From: Streptomyces lydicus
GTDB lineage: Bacteria > Actinomycetota > Actinomycetes > Streptomycetales > Streptomycetaceae
Reading direction: 5' to 3'
DNA: 64,000 nucleotides
Assembly: GCF_001729485.1 (NCBI RefSeq)
Contig: NZ_CP017157.1
Coordinates: 1,426,001-1,490,000 of the forward strand
Shown one piece after another: positions 1 to 9,553 of the stretch (position 1 is its first letter; every line of letters begins with the position of its first letter). Below the pieces are notes generated by a model. The model saw only the letters and a list, made by a program, of their open reading frames with translations. It was not told the origin of the DNA and did not search any database. The translations under genes and the position numbers were made by a program.

Positions 1-419
1 TGCTGGCCGCCGACCCCGACTTCACCGTCGGCACCCGCATGGAGAAGACCAACGAGATCGGCTTCGCCAACGGGCAGGGGGTCCGCTCGCTGCGCGTCCA
101 GCTGCTCAACGGCCGGGCCACCGTCAAGAAGGGCGACCGGCTGGTCACCTTCGGCTCCAGCCGGGACAAGCCGTTCGTGCCCGGCGTCCCGGTCGGCCGG
201 GTCGTCAAGGTCGAGCCCTCCAACGGCGATCTGACCCGCACCCTCCAGGTCCGTCCCTTCGTCTCCTTCTCCCAGCTCGACATCGTCGGCGTCGTCGTCC
301 AGCCGCCCCGCCAGGACCCGCGCGACACCGTCCTGCCGCCCGCCCCCGCGAAGCCCAAGCCGACACCGACGGTCACCGTCACGGCCACCCCCTCCGCGAG
401 CGCCTCCCCCAGGAGCTGA
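1..419 (+). CDS. mreC: MreC, rod shape-determining protein (3' part, partial)
   Basis: This is the C-terminal part of MreC; the start lies before the window and the first complete codon begins at base 3. MreC is a bitopic membrane protein whose extracytoplasmic beta-domain links MreB and MreD to the wall-synthesis enzymes. The visible part has the end of the beta-domain (VRSLRVQLLNG, then GDRLVTFGS and VPVGRVVKVE) followed by a proline/threonine-rich tail (PKPTPTVTVTATPSASAS) that is probably disordered. Three bases separate its TGA from mreD, and PBP2 and RodA follow, which is the usual mre operon order. In S. coelicolor the mre cluster is known mainly for spore-wall synthesis rather than vegetative growth. 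Identification is confident from context; the N-terminal membrane segment and coiled coil cannot be checked here. Confidence 0.9.
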   Translation, partial: LAADPDFTVGTRMEKTNEIGFANGQGVRSLRVQLLNGRATVKKGDRLVTFGSSRDKPFVPGVPVGRVVKVEPSNGDLTRTLQVRPFVSFSQLDIVGVVVQPPRQDPRDTVLPPAPAKPKPTPTVTVTATPSASASPRS

Positions 420-422
420 CCG

Positions 423-1142
423 ATGCGCATCAACCGGATCCTGCTCTCGGCCCCGCTGGTGGTCGTCGCCCTCGTCATCCAGGTCACCGTCCTCGCGCGC
501 CTCCAACTCCCCGGCGCCGTACCGGACCTGCTGCTGCTCGTCGTCCTCGGACTCGCGCTGGTCTACGGGCACGTCGCCGGCGCGCTCATCGGCTTCTTCG
601 CCGGACTGCTGGCCGACGTCGCCCCGCCCTCCGACCACGCCATCGGCCGCTACGCCCTGGTGCTCTGCGTCATCGGCTACGCCGCCGGTCTGACCAAGCC
701 GGACTCCGGCCAGCACCGCTCGGCGACCGTGCCCCTGATGGTCGTCATCGGTGCCGCCATCGGCTCGACGCTGATGTACGCCGGTGTCGGCTCGCTCGTC
801 GGCGACACCGCCGCCCGCCACGTCGGCCTGGTCGGACTGCTGCTCAGCGCCACCCTCTACGACCTGCTGCTGGCCCCCTTCGCCGTACCGCTGGTGATGG
901 CGGTGGCCCGCAGAACGGACCACGAGCCGCTGGTCGGTGACGGCTCCGGCAGCCCGAGCGGCACCTCGGGCAGCCGCGACGCCGGCTACGGCTGGCTCAC
1001 CACCGGCACCGGCCTCAAGGCCAGCCGCGGCGCCATGAAGTCCGTCCGTACCGGCGCGCGCATCGGCAGCCAGCGCGGCGGACTGCTCGGCAAGTCGGCC
1101 CGCGACAAGGTGGGCCGCATCAAGGGGGTCAAGCGCCTGTGA
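423..1142 (+). CDS. mreD: MreD, rod shape-determining membrane protein
   Basis: This 239-residue polytopic membrane protein has about five to six hydrophobic segments in its first 165 residues (LLSAPLVVVALVIQVTVLA, LLLLVVLGLALVYG and others), the usual MreD fold. MreD is thought to hold MreC, PBP2 and RodA in the elongasome. A Gly/Ser/Arg-rich cytoplasmic tail of about 70 residues (KASRGAMKSVRTGARIGSQRGG) follows the last membrane segment and makes the protein longer than the approximately 170 residues of most MreD proteins. The gene starts three bases after mreC and PBP2 follows after 75 bp, so it is part of one operon. Function is assigned by context and topology, since MreD has few invariant residues. 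Confidence 0.9.
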   Translation: MRINRILLSAPLVVVALVIQVTVLARLQLPGAVPDLLLLVVLGLALVYGHVAGALIGFFAGLLADVAPPSDHAIGRYALVLCVIGYAAGLTKPDSGQHRSATVPLMVVIGAAIGSTLMYAGVGSLVGDTAARHVGLVGLLLSATLYDLLLAPFAVPLVMAVARRTDHEPLVGDGSGSPSGTSGSRDAGYGWLTTGTGLKASRGAMKSVRTGARIGSQRGGLLGKSARDKVGRIKGVKRL

Positions 1143-1217
1143 CGCCCTCCCTCGCCCGGACCCCGTCCGGGGGGACCTCCCTCTCGACCACCACACCTCA
1201 TGGAGGCGCTGCGGGCC

Positions 1218-3362
1218 ATGAGTAACCTCTCCGAAAGCCGGACGTCCCGTGTCACGGTCCGGCTCATCGCGATCCAGATCCTGGTCTTCTCGCTGCTGCT
1301 CACCCTCGGCGGCCGCCTCTGGTACCTGCAGATCCGCAACGGCCAGGAGTACGCCAACGAGGCCCGGAACAACCACGTCCAGCAGGTCGTCGACCCCGCC
1401 ACCCGCGGCTCCATCCTCGACGCCCGCGGAGTGCCGCTCGCCGACAACCAGACCCGCCTGGTCGTCTCCGCGAGCCGCACCGCCCTGCTGAAGATGAAGG
1501 ACGACGGCAAGGTCGTGCTCGGCCGGCTCGCCAAGGTCCTGGGCATGCCGGAGAAGGACATCCGCAACAAGGTCCGGCTCTGCGACTCCAAGACCCCGCA
1601 GCCCTGCTGGAACGGCTCGCCGTACCAGCCGATCCCGATCACCGACAAGGCCACCACCCAGCAGGCGCTGCAGATCCGGGAGCGCTCCGAGGACTTCCCC
1701 GGCATCAGCGCCGAACCCACCGCGGTACGCCGCTACGCCGCCCCCGGCAACGCCAACACCGCCCAGGTCCTCGGCTACCTCTCCCCGGTCACCGACGAGG
1801 AGATCAACAAAGCCAAGAACACCCGCTCGCCGCTGCTGCGCTCGGACCAGATCGGCCGGTCCGGTCTGGAGCGGCAGTACGACGACTACCTGCGCGGCAA
1901 GGCGGCCGTCACCCGCTACGAGGTCGACAACCTCGGCCGGGTCATCGGGCAGGCCAAGAGCGACAAGGGCCAGGCCGGTTCGAGCGTGGTGACCAGCATC
2001 GACGCCCGTGTGCAGGCGATAGCGGAAAAGCAGCTGGACCAGGCCATGAAGGACGCCCGTAAGGTCCACGACCGGAACACCGGCACCAACTACAAGGCCG
2101 ACTCCGGCGCCGTGGTCGTCATGGAGGCCAAGACCGGCCGGGTGGTGGCGATGGCCTCCAACCCGAGCTACGACCCGAACGCCTGGGTCGGCGGGATCTC
2201 CGGCAAGGACTACGCCCACCTCACCGGCAAGGACTCCAACTACCCGCTGCTGAACCGCGCCATCCAGGGACAGGCCGCCCCCGGCTCGATCTTCAAGGTC
2301 ATCTCCACCTCGGCCGCGATCAACGCCGGCTACGACTTCGACGGCCACTACCCCTGCACCAGCTCGTACAGCATCGGCGGCCAGGTCTTCAAGAACTTCG
2401 AGGGCGAGGGCCACGGCGACATCAGCCTGGGCCGGGCGCTGGAGGTCTCCTGCGACACCGTCTTCTACCGGCTCTCGCACGACGAGTGGAAGAAGGACGG
2501 CGGCGACAAGCCCAAGAAGAACGCCAACGACTGGTTCTACAAGACCGCCCACCAGTTCGGCCTCGGCAAGGAGACCGGCATCGACCTCCCCAACGAGGTC
2601 AAGGGCCGGGTCCCCGACCGCAAGTGGAAGCACGACTTCTGGATGGCCAACAAGGCCGGCTGGTGCGAACAGGCCAAGGCGTGGCCCAAGAAGAAGGACT
2701 TCGGCACCAAGCTCGCCCGCGAGGGCTGCCTCGAAGGCATGAAGCTGCACGCCTACGACTCGATCAACTACGCCATCGGGCAGGGCGACACCCTCGTCAC
2801 CCCGATCCAGATGGCGACGATCTACGCCGCGCTCGCCAACGGCGGCACGCTGCACGACCCGACGGTCGGCAAGGCCGTCGTCAGCCCCGACGGCAAGCAC
2901 ATCCAGATGATCAAGCCGAAGGCGCACGGCAAGCTGCCGGACACCCCCACCACGCTCAAGCAGATCGACTCGGCGCTGGCCGGCGTCGCCACCCGGGGTA
3001 CCGCCGCCTGGCGTTTCCAGGGCTGGCCGCAGGACAAGATCCCGATGCACGCCAAGACGGGTACCGCCGAGGTCTACGGCAAGCAGACGACCTCGTGGTT
3101 CGCGACGTACACCAAGGACTTCACGATCGTCATGACGATCTCCCAGGGTGGTACGGGTTCCGGGGCCTCCGGTCCGGCCGTGCGCAACATCTACAACGCC
3201 CTGTACGGCGTCGACCCGAAGGGCGCGATCAACCCGAAGGCCGCCCTGCTGCCGAAGCCGCAGGCGTCGCTCCCCAAGATCGAGGGTGACGGCACGATCC
3301 AGGCCCAGCCCATCAAGCCGTACGTCCTCCCGTCGCCGTCACCCTCGGGGAGCCCACAGTGA
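1218..3362 (+). CDS. mrdA: Penicillin-binding protein 2 (class B transpeptidase)
   Basis: This 714-residue class B PBP cross-links peptidoglycan with RodA as glycosyltransferase partner. After a short cytoplasmic N-terminus comes one membrane anchor (LIAIQILVFSLLLTLGG), then the dimerisation domain, then the transpeptidase domain. Visible catalytic motifs are S357-I-F-K (SxxK, acylated serine), S411-C-D (the SxD form seen in PBP2) and K613-T-G. An insert of roughly 60 residues follows SCD (HDEWKKDGGDKPKKN to WCEQAKAWPKKK). The C-terminus is proline/serine rich. An ATG at 1200 is in frame, but GGAGG at 1202-1206 sits 11 nt before the ATG at 1218, so 1218 is preferred. The stop overlaps the rodA start by 4 nt. 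This is the S. coelicolor pbp2 position in the mre cluster. Confidence 0.93.
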   Translation: MSNLSESRTSRVTVRLIAIQILVFSLLLTLGGRLWYLQIRNGQEYANEARNNHVQQVVDPATRGSILDARGVPLADNQTRLVVSASRTALLKMKDDGKVVLGRLAKVLGMPEKDIRNKVRLCDSKTPQPCWNGSPYQPIPITDKATTQQALQIRERSEDFPGISAEPTAVRRYAAPGNANTAQVLGYLSPVTDEEINKAKNTRSPLLRSDQIGRSGLERQYDDYLRGKAAVTRYEVDNLGRVIGQAKSDKGQAGSSVVTSIDARVQAIAEKQLDQAMKDARKVHDRNTGTNYKADSGAVVVMEAKTGRVVAMASNPSYDPNAWVGGISGKDYAHLTGKDSNYPLLNRAIQGQAAPGSIFKVISTSAAINAGYDFDGHYPCTSSYSIGGQVFKNFEGEGHGDISLGRALEVSCDTVFYRLSHDEWKKDGGDKPKKNANDWFYKTAHQFGLGKETGIDLPNEVKGRVPDRKWKHDFWMANKAGWCEQAKAWPKKKDFGTKLAREGCLEGMKLHAYDSINYAIGQGDTLVTPIQMATIYAALANGGTLHDPTVGKAVVSPDGKHIQMIKPKAHGKLPDTPTTLKQIDSALAGVATRGTAAWRFQGWPQDKIPMHAKTGTAEVYGKQTTSWFATYTKDFTIVMTISQGGTGSGASGPAVRNIYNALYGVDPKGAINPKAALLPKPQASLPKIEGDGTIQAQPIKPYVLPSPSPSGSPQ

Positions 3363-4573
3363 CGACCAGTCGTACCTCCCGGGCGTTCTCCATCCGGCGC
3401 TACACCCCCGAGCTCGGCACCTGGGGCAAACTGACCGCCCGCGGCTCGGTGCTGCGCAGGCTGGACTGGATACTGCTGCTGTCCTGCCTGCTGCTGTCGC
3501 TGCTCGGCTCCCTGCTGGTCTTCTCCGCCACCCGCAACCGCACCGAGCTGAACAAGGGCGACGAGTACTACTTCTTCCTGCACCACCTGCTGAACCTCGG
3601 CATCGGCATGGCGCTCGCCGGGGCCACCATCTGGCTCGGCCACCGCACCCTGCGCGGCGCCGTCCCGGTCCTGTACGCCCTGTCGGTCGTCCTCGCGCTG
3701 CTGGTGCTGACGCCGCTGGGCGCCACCATCAACGGCTCCCGGTCCTGGCTGGCGATCCCCGGCGGCTTCTCGCTGCAGCCCGCCGAGTTCGCCAAGATCA
3801 CCATTGCGCTCGGCATGGCGATGATCCTGGCGTCCCGGGTCGACGCGGGGGACCGCCCGCACCCCGACCACCGCACCGTCGTCCAAGCCCTCGGTCTGGC
3901 CGCCGTCCCGGTCCTCGTCATCATGCTGATGCCGGACCTCGGCTCGGTCATGGTGCTCGGCGCCGTCATCCTCGGCGTCCTGCTCGCCTCCGGCGCGTCC
4001 AACCGCTGGATCCTCGGCCTGGGGGGCGCCGGCGTCGTCGGCTGCGTCGCCATCTGGCAGCTCGGCCTGCTCGACGCCTACCAGATCGCCCGCTTCGCCG
4101 CGTTCGCCAACCCGAGCCTGGACCCGGCCGGCGTCGGCTACAACACCAACCAGGCCCGGATCGCGATCGGCGGCGGCGGGCTGACCGGTTCCGGCCTTTT
4201 TCACGGCAGCCAGACCACCGGCCAGTTCGTCCCCGAGCAGCAGACGGACTTCATCTTCACCGTCGCCGGCGAGGAACTGGGCTTCCTGGGCGCGGGACTG
4301 ATCATCCTGCTGCTCGGCGTCGTCCTGTGGCGCGCCTGCCGGATCGCCCGCGAGTCCACCGAGCTGTACGGCACGGTCGTGGCCGCCGGCATCATCGCCT
4401 GGTTCGCCTTCCAGTCCTTCGAGAACATCGGCATGACGCTCGGCATCATGCCGGTGACCGGCCTGCCGCTGCCGTTCGTCTCCTACGGCGGCACGTCCAT
4501 GTTCGCGGTCTGGATCGCCATCGGGCTGCTCCAGTCGATCCGCGTCGGACGCCCGCTGTCGGCATCCCGCTGA
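3359..4573 (+). CDS. rodA: RodA/FtsW-family SEDS peptidoglycan glycosyltransferase
   Basis: This 404-residue SEDS protein polymerises lipid II in partnership with the adjacent PBP2. About ten membrane helices are visible. Family landmarks include NGSRSWLAIPGGFSLQPAEFAK (extracytoplasmic loop), MLMPDLGSVMVL, and VPEQQTDFIFTVAGEELGF in the loop carrying the catalytic Asp, followed by LPFVSYGGTSM near the C-terminus. The start is a GTG overlapping the PBP2 stop (GTGA), so translation is probably coupled. In S. coelicolor the equivalent gene is called sfr. It ends 7 bp before a convergent gene; a small hairpin at 4568-4586 spans both stop codons. Confidence 0.92.
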   Translation: MTTSRTSRAFSIRRYTPELGTWGKLTARGSVLRRLDWILLLSCLLLSLLGSLLVFSATRNRTELNKGDEYYFFLHHLLNLGIGMALAGATIWLGHRTLRGAVPVLYALSVVLALLVLTPLGATINGSRSWLAIPGGFSLQPAEFAKITIALGMAMILASRVDAGDRPHPDHRTVVQALGLAAVPVLVIMLMPDLGSVMVLGAVILGVLLASGASNRWILGLGGAGVVGCVAIWQLGLLDAYQIARFAAFANPSLDPAGVGYNTNQARIAIGGGGLTGSGLFHGSQTTGQFVPEQQTDFIFTVAGEELGFLGAGLIILLLGVVLWRACRIARESTELYGTVVAAGIIAWFAFQSFENIGMTLGIMPVTGLPLPFVSYGGTSMFAVWIAIGLLQSIRVGRPLSASR

Positions 4574-4586
4574 CGGGCCGTCAGCG
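4568..4586. terminator. Hairpin across two convergent stop codons
   Basis: CGCTGACG (4568-4575), loop GGC, CGTCAGCG (4579-4586) is a perfect 8-bp stem. The rodA stop (TGA, 4571-4573) and the stop of the convergent gene (TCA on the plus strand, 4581-4583) lie in opposite arms. It is likely a minimal bidirectional terminator. There is no T-run, which is common in high-GC actinobacteria. Confidence 0.5.
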
Positions 4587-5057
4587 AGGCGCGTGGAGCT
4601 CGAACCACAGCGACGTGGAGCGCGGCAGGCCCGCGAAGGACGTGGTACCCCAGTCGTCGGCGAGGTGGCCGGTGAGCAGCAGGCCGTAATCGGTCTCCGG
4701 CTCACCGGCCACCGCCGTGTACGGGCCCCCCGCGGCCGACGGCAGGAGCTGCGCGGGCAGCCGCAGGGGCGCCTCGTCGTGCACGCTGATCCGCACGCCG
4801 TGCCCGGCCGTCAGGATCCGCAGCAGGATCTCCGCCGACCGGGGCGTGCGCAGATGGGAGCTGGTGACCGCCTCCGAGGTCAGCAGCACGGCGGTGTCCA
4901 GCAGCGGGGCGAGCTGGGTACGCCGCAGCACCGCCCGGACGAAGTCGCGGGCGGCTTTGGGGGTGGTCGCTCTGCTCGGCGCCGCCAGCAGGAACGGGCG
5001 GGCGCCCGCCGCGACACAGATGGGCTTACGGGCGACGGATGCGGTCTGCGGGTGCAC
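4581..5057 (-). CDS. Small HATPase_c_2-like (RsbW-type) protein with degenerate N-box
   Basis: This 158-residue protein resembles the many small anti-sigma-factor-like histidine-kinase ATPase proteins of Streptomyces. The region PKAARDFVRAVLRRTQLAPLLDTAVLLTSEAVTSSHLRT aligns with the usual 'AR.fvr..L...gl....d.a.LvvSELVtNAv.H' block, and the end (DDWGTTSFAGLPRSTSLWFEL) with the G2 box and terminal strand (W G ... KtvWfel). The N-box asparagine that coordinates Mg-ATP is replaced (SEAVTSSH instead of SELVTNAxxH) and no clear DxGxG box is seen, so ATP binding is doubtful. Start is GTG, with a GGGAGGGAG-type Shine-Dalgarno upstream. It is divergent from the CYTH-CHAD gene and convergent with rodA. 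Fold assignment is moderate; function is unknown. Confidence 0.65.
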   Translation of the reverse strand: MHPQTASVARKPICVAAGARPFLLAAPSRATTPKAARDFVRAVLRRTQLAPLLDTAVLLTSEAVTSSHLRTPRSAEILLRILTAGHGVRISVHDEAPLRLPAQLLPSAAGGPYTAVAGEPETDYGLLLTGHLADDWGTTSFAGLPRSTSLWFELHAPR

Positions 5058-5172
5058 GGATGTCTCCCTCCCCGAAGGGTCGAGTCAGCGCCGACGGCCA
5101 CGCCGCGCGGCCGGTTCGCCACTCTGGGTGGGCGTTCCGTGACACACCGTAAGACACCTTCCCGGGCAAATG

Positions 5173-5208
5173 CCACCCGCTCTTCCGGATCCCGGACAGA
5201 GCGGGTGG
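5173..5208. promoter_or_regulatory. 36-nt near-perfect inverted repeat in divergent promoter region
   Basis: CCACCCGCTCT (5173-5183) pairs with AGAGCGGGTGG (5198-5208). The interior TCCGG (5184-5188) pairs with CCGGA (5192-5196) around ATC, leaving one bulged C at 5197. It lies between divergent genes, about 20 bp upstream of the -10 box of the CYTH-CHAD gene, so it is more likely an operator or cruciform-like site than a terminator. Confidence 0.45.
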
Positions 5209-5228
5209 TCCTCGCCCTGCGGGATGGC

Positions 5229-5234
5229 TAAATT
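5229..5234 (+). promoter_or_regulatory. -10 box (TAAATT) of a probable leaderless promoter
   Basis: TAAATT ends 6 nt before the ATG at 5241, the spacing expected when transcription starts at or next to the start codon. No Shine-Dalgarno precedes the ATG. No convincing -35 is visible; the inverted repeat at 5173-5208 occupies that area. Confidence 0.45.
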
Positions 5235-5240
5235 CGATGC

Positions 5241-6869
5241 ATGGCGGACACCGTGCGGGAGATCGAGCGGAAATACGAAGCCGACAATGCCACCGAGCTG
5301 CCCGACCTGGCAGACGTCGACCGGGTCGCCGCCGTGGTGGAACTGGGCGTGGAGGACCTGGACGCCCTCTACTACGACACCCCCGACCAGCGGCTGACCG
5401 CGGCCGGCATCACCTTGCGGCGACGTACCGGCGGCCGGGATGCCGGCTGGCATCTGAAGCTGCCGGCCGGGCCCGGCGAGCGCGAGGAGATCCGGGCGCC
5501 GCTGTCCGACGTCCCGCCCCCGGAGCTGACGTCGCTCGTCCGCGCACGGGTGCTCGGCCGGGACCTGGTCCCCGTCGTACGGCTGCGGACCCGCCGGACC
5601 GTGCGGGAGCTGCGGGACGCCGCGGGCGGGCCGCTCGCCGAGGTCGCGGTGGACGAGGTGTGGGCGTGGCCGGCGGCGGAGACGGAGCAGCCCGGTGCGG
5701 CCGGTGCGGCCGGGCGTACCGAGGCGCGCTGGCGCGAGATCGAGGTGGAGCTGACCGGCGGGGGAGAGCGCGATCCGGGTCTGCTGGACGACGTCGAGCG
5801 GGCGCTGGCCGCGGTCGGGGTGCGCCCGGCGTCCGCCCCGTCGAAGCTGGCCAGGGCGCTGGCGGAGACCGGTCTGCGGCCCGCCCGCCCCGAGGACCGC
5901 ACCGCCTCCGCGGCCCCGCACAGGGGCGGCGGAGCCACCGGACGGAAGGGCTCCGGCAAGGCCAAGAAGCGCTCCGGCAGGAAGGGCGCCGCCGGTGACC
6001 TGGTCCTGGACTATGTCCGGGAGCAGCTGCGGGTGATCGTCGAACTCGACCCCGCGGTGCGCCGCGACGTCCCCGACTCGGTGCACCGCATGCGCGTCGC
6101 CACCCGCCGGCTGCGCAGCGCGTTCCGCTCGTACACCAAGGTCCTCGACCGGGAGGTGACCGCACCGGTCGGCGGCGAACTGAAGTGGCTGGCGGCGGAG
6201 CTGGGCGTGGAGCGGGACCGCGAGGTGCTGACCGACCGGCTGCTGACCGCGGTCGCCGAAGTGCCCCGGACCCTGCGGCTGGGCCCGGTCGACGCCCGGC
6301 TGCGCATCTGGTCGGAGCGGCACCGGGTGGTGTCCCGGGACCGGGTGCTCGCCGCGCTGGACGGCGACCGCTACCTCGCGCTCCTGAAGACCCTGCACGC
6401 CCTCCTGGAGGACCCGCCGCTGCGCCCGGGTGCCGGCCGGCCGGCGCCCGGGATCGCGGCCCGGGCCGTGCTGAAGGACTACCGGCGTCTCGCCCGCCGG
6501 GTGCGGACCGCGCTGGACGCCCCCGCGGGCCGGGACCGGGACGTGGCGCTGCACCGCGCCCGCAAGGCCGCCAAGCGGACGCGGTACGCGGCCGAGGTGG
6601 CCCGCCCGGCGCTCGGCCGCCCCGCGAAGAAGTTCGCCAAGCGCGTCAAGCGGGTGCAGCAGCTGCTCGGCGACCACCAGGACAGCGTGGTGGCCCGCGA
6701 CGCCCTGCGGGAGCTGGCGACCCAGGCGCAGCAGGCGGGCGAGGGCGGTTTCACCTTCGGGCTCCTGTACGGCCGTGAGGAGGCCCGGGCCGCGGAGCGG
6801 GAGCGGGAGCTGCCGCGGGTGTGGAAGAAGGCTTCGCGGCGCAAGTACCGGGCGGCGCTCCGGCCGTGA
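5241..6869 (+). CDS. CYTH and CHAD domain-containing protein
   Basis: This is a 542-residue two-domain protein. The N-terminal CYTH (triphosphate tunnel) domain opens with EIERKYE at residues 7-13, the ExExK signature that binds metal and triphosphate, and runs to about residue 215. A basic Gly/Lys linker (GGATGRKGSGKAKKRSGRKG, about 235-252) leads to the C-terminal CHAD domain (about 255-540), an alpha-helical domain rich in conserved His/Arg, for example VHRMRVATRRLRSAFRSY and LHRARKAAKRTRYAAE, known to bind polyphosphate. Proteins with both domains are linked to polyphosphate or triphosphate metabolism. It is a single gene with its own probable leaderless promoter; the neighbours do not narrow the role. 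Confidence 0.88.
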   Translation: MADTVREIERKYEADNATELPDLADVDRVAAVVELGVEDLDALYYDTPDQRLTAAGITLRRRTGGRDAGWHLKLPAGPGEREEIRAPLSDVPPPELTSLVRARVLGRDLVPVVRLRTRRTVRELRDAAGGPLAEVAVDEVWAWPAAETEQPGAAGAAGRTEARWREIEVELTGGGERDPGLLDDVERALAAVGVRPASAPSKLARALAETGLRPARPEDRTASAAPHRGGGATGRKGSGKAKKRSGRKGAAGDLVLDYVREQLRVIVELDPAVRRDVPDSVHRMRVATRRLRSAFRSYTKVLDREVTAPVGGELKWLAAELGVERDREVLTDRLLTAVAEVPRTLRLGPVDARLRIWSERHRVVSRDRVLAALDGDRYLALLKTLHALLEDPPLRPGAGRPAPGIAARAVLKDYRRLARRVRTALDAPAGRDRDVALHRARKAAKRTRYAAEVARPALGRPAKKFAKRVKRVQQLLGDHQDSVVARDALRELATQAQQAGEGGFTFGLLYGREEARAAERERELPRVWKKASRRKYRAALRP

Positions 6870-6967
6870 GGGCGTCCCCGGACGGGGGCTCCTCCGGGCC
6901 GTACGGGGGGCGACTCCGAGCGGGTTACGCTTGAGAGTCGCCCCATGCCAGCTCACGAAGGTTCGAG

Positions 6968-8893
<1,926 letters not shown>

Positions 8894-8959
8894 CGCTCCG
8901 CATCGGCGTTTCCGGCCCGGTGCCCGCACCCCGCGGCGCCGGGCCGTGGCGTGTCCGCG

Positions 8960-8965
8960 GACAAT
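8960..8965 (+). promoter_or_regulatory. -10-like box (GACAAT) 6 nt before the GNAT start
   Basis: GACAAT ends 6 nt before the ATG at 8972, and no ribosome binding site is seen. This is consistent with a leaderless transcript and is the reason 8972 is preferred over the in-frame GTG at 8951. Confidence 0.35.
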
Positions 8966-8971
8966 GGGGCG

Positions 8972-9532
8972 ATGTCACCGCAGCTGATCGCTCCCACCGT
9001 CGACGTGCACGCCTCGTTCCTCGCCGCCATGGAGGAATTCCGCGCCGAGGGAGCGGACCGGTCACCGCACTCCAACCTGGCCCGTGAGCTGAGGACTTGG
9101 CACGACCGCTGGCCGTCCGCCGAGGGCTTCGCCGCGTACGTCGGCACGGTCGGCGGCACGTCGTACGACGAGCGGGCCGACGGCGTGGTGCCCTCGACCA
9201 CGCTGTGGTGGGTCGAGGGCGACACCTACCTGGGGCGGATCGCCCTCCGGCACCGGCTGACCGGCACGCTCCTCGCCTACGGTGGCCACGTCGGATACGC
9301 GGTACGCCCCTCCGCGCGCCGCCGCGGCCATGCCACCGCGATGCTGCGCGCCGCGCTCCCGTACGCCCATCAGGAACTGGGCCTCGATCCGGTGTTGGTG
9401 ACCTGCGACGACACCAACGCGGGGTCGCGCAGGGTCATCGAGGCGTGCGGCGGGGTCTTCGAGGACCAGCGGGCCGAGAAGCTGCGCTACTGGATCCACG
9501 CCCGGCGGCCGACGGCCGACGCGCACATCTGA
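8972..9532 (+). CDS. GNAT-family N-acetyltransferase
   Basis: This 186-residue acetyltransferase has the acetyl-CoA loop VRPSARRRGHATAMLRAALPYA (R/QxxGxG/A-type motif A), preceded by the central strand TLLAYGGHVGYAV and followed by LDPVLVTCDDTNAGSRRVIEACGGVFED, a typical motif-B region in which an Asn-initiated helix follows the last strand. It resembles YkkB/YjcK-type GNATs of Streptomyces; the substrate is unknown. It lies 78 bp after the radical SAM gene and 21 bp before the repeat membrane protein. An upstream GTG at 8951 would add seven residues. Confidence 0.85.
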   Translation: MSPQLIAPTVDVHASFLAAMEEFRAEGADRSPHSNLARELRTWHDRWPSAEGFAAYVGTVGGTSYDERADGVVPSTTLWWVEGDTYLGRIALRHRLTGTLLAYGGHVGYAVRPSARRRGHATAMLRAALPYAHQELGLDPVLVTCDDTNAGSRRVIEACGGVFEDQRAEKLRYWIHARRPTADAHI

Positions 9533-9553
9533 GGGACCGACAGGGGGAGTCGT

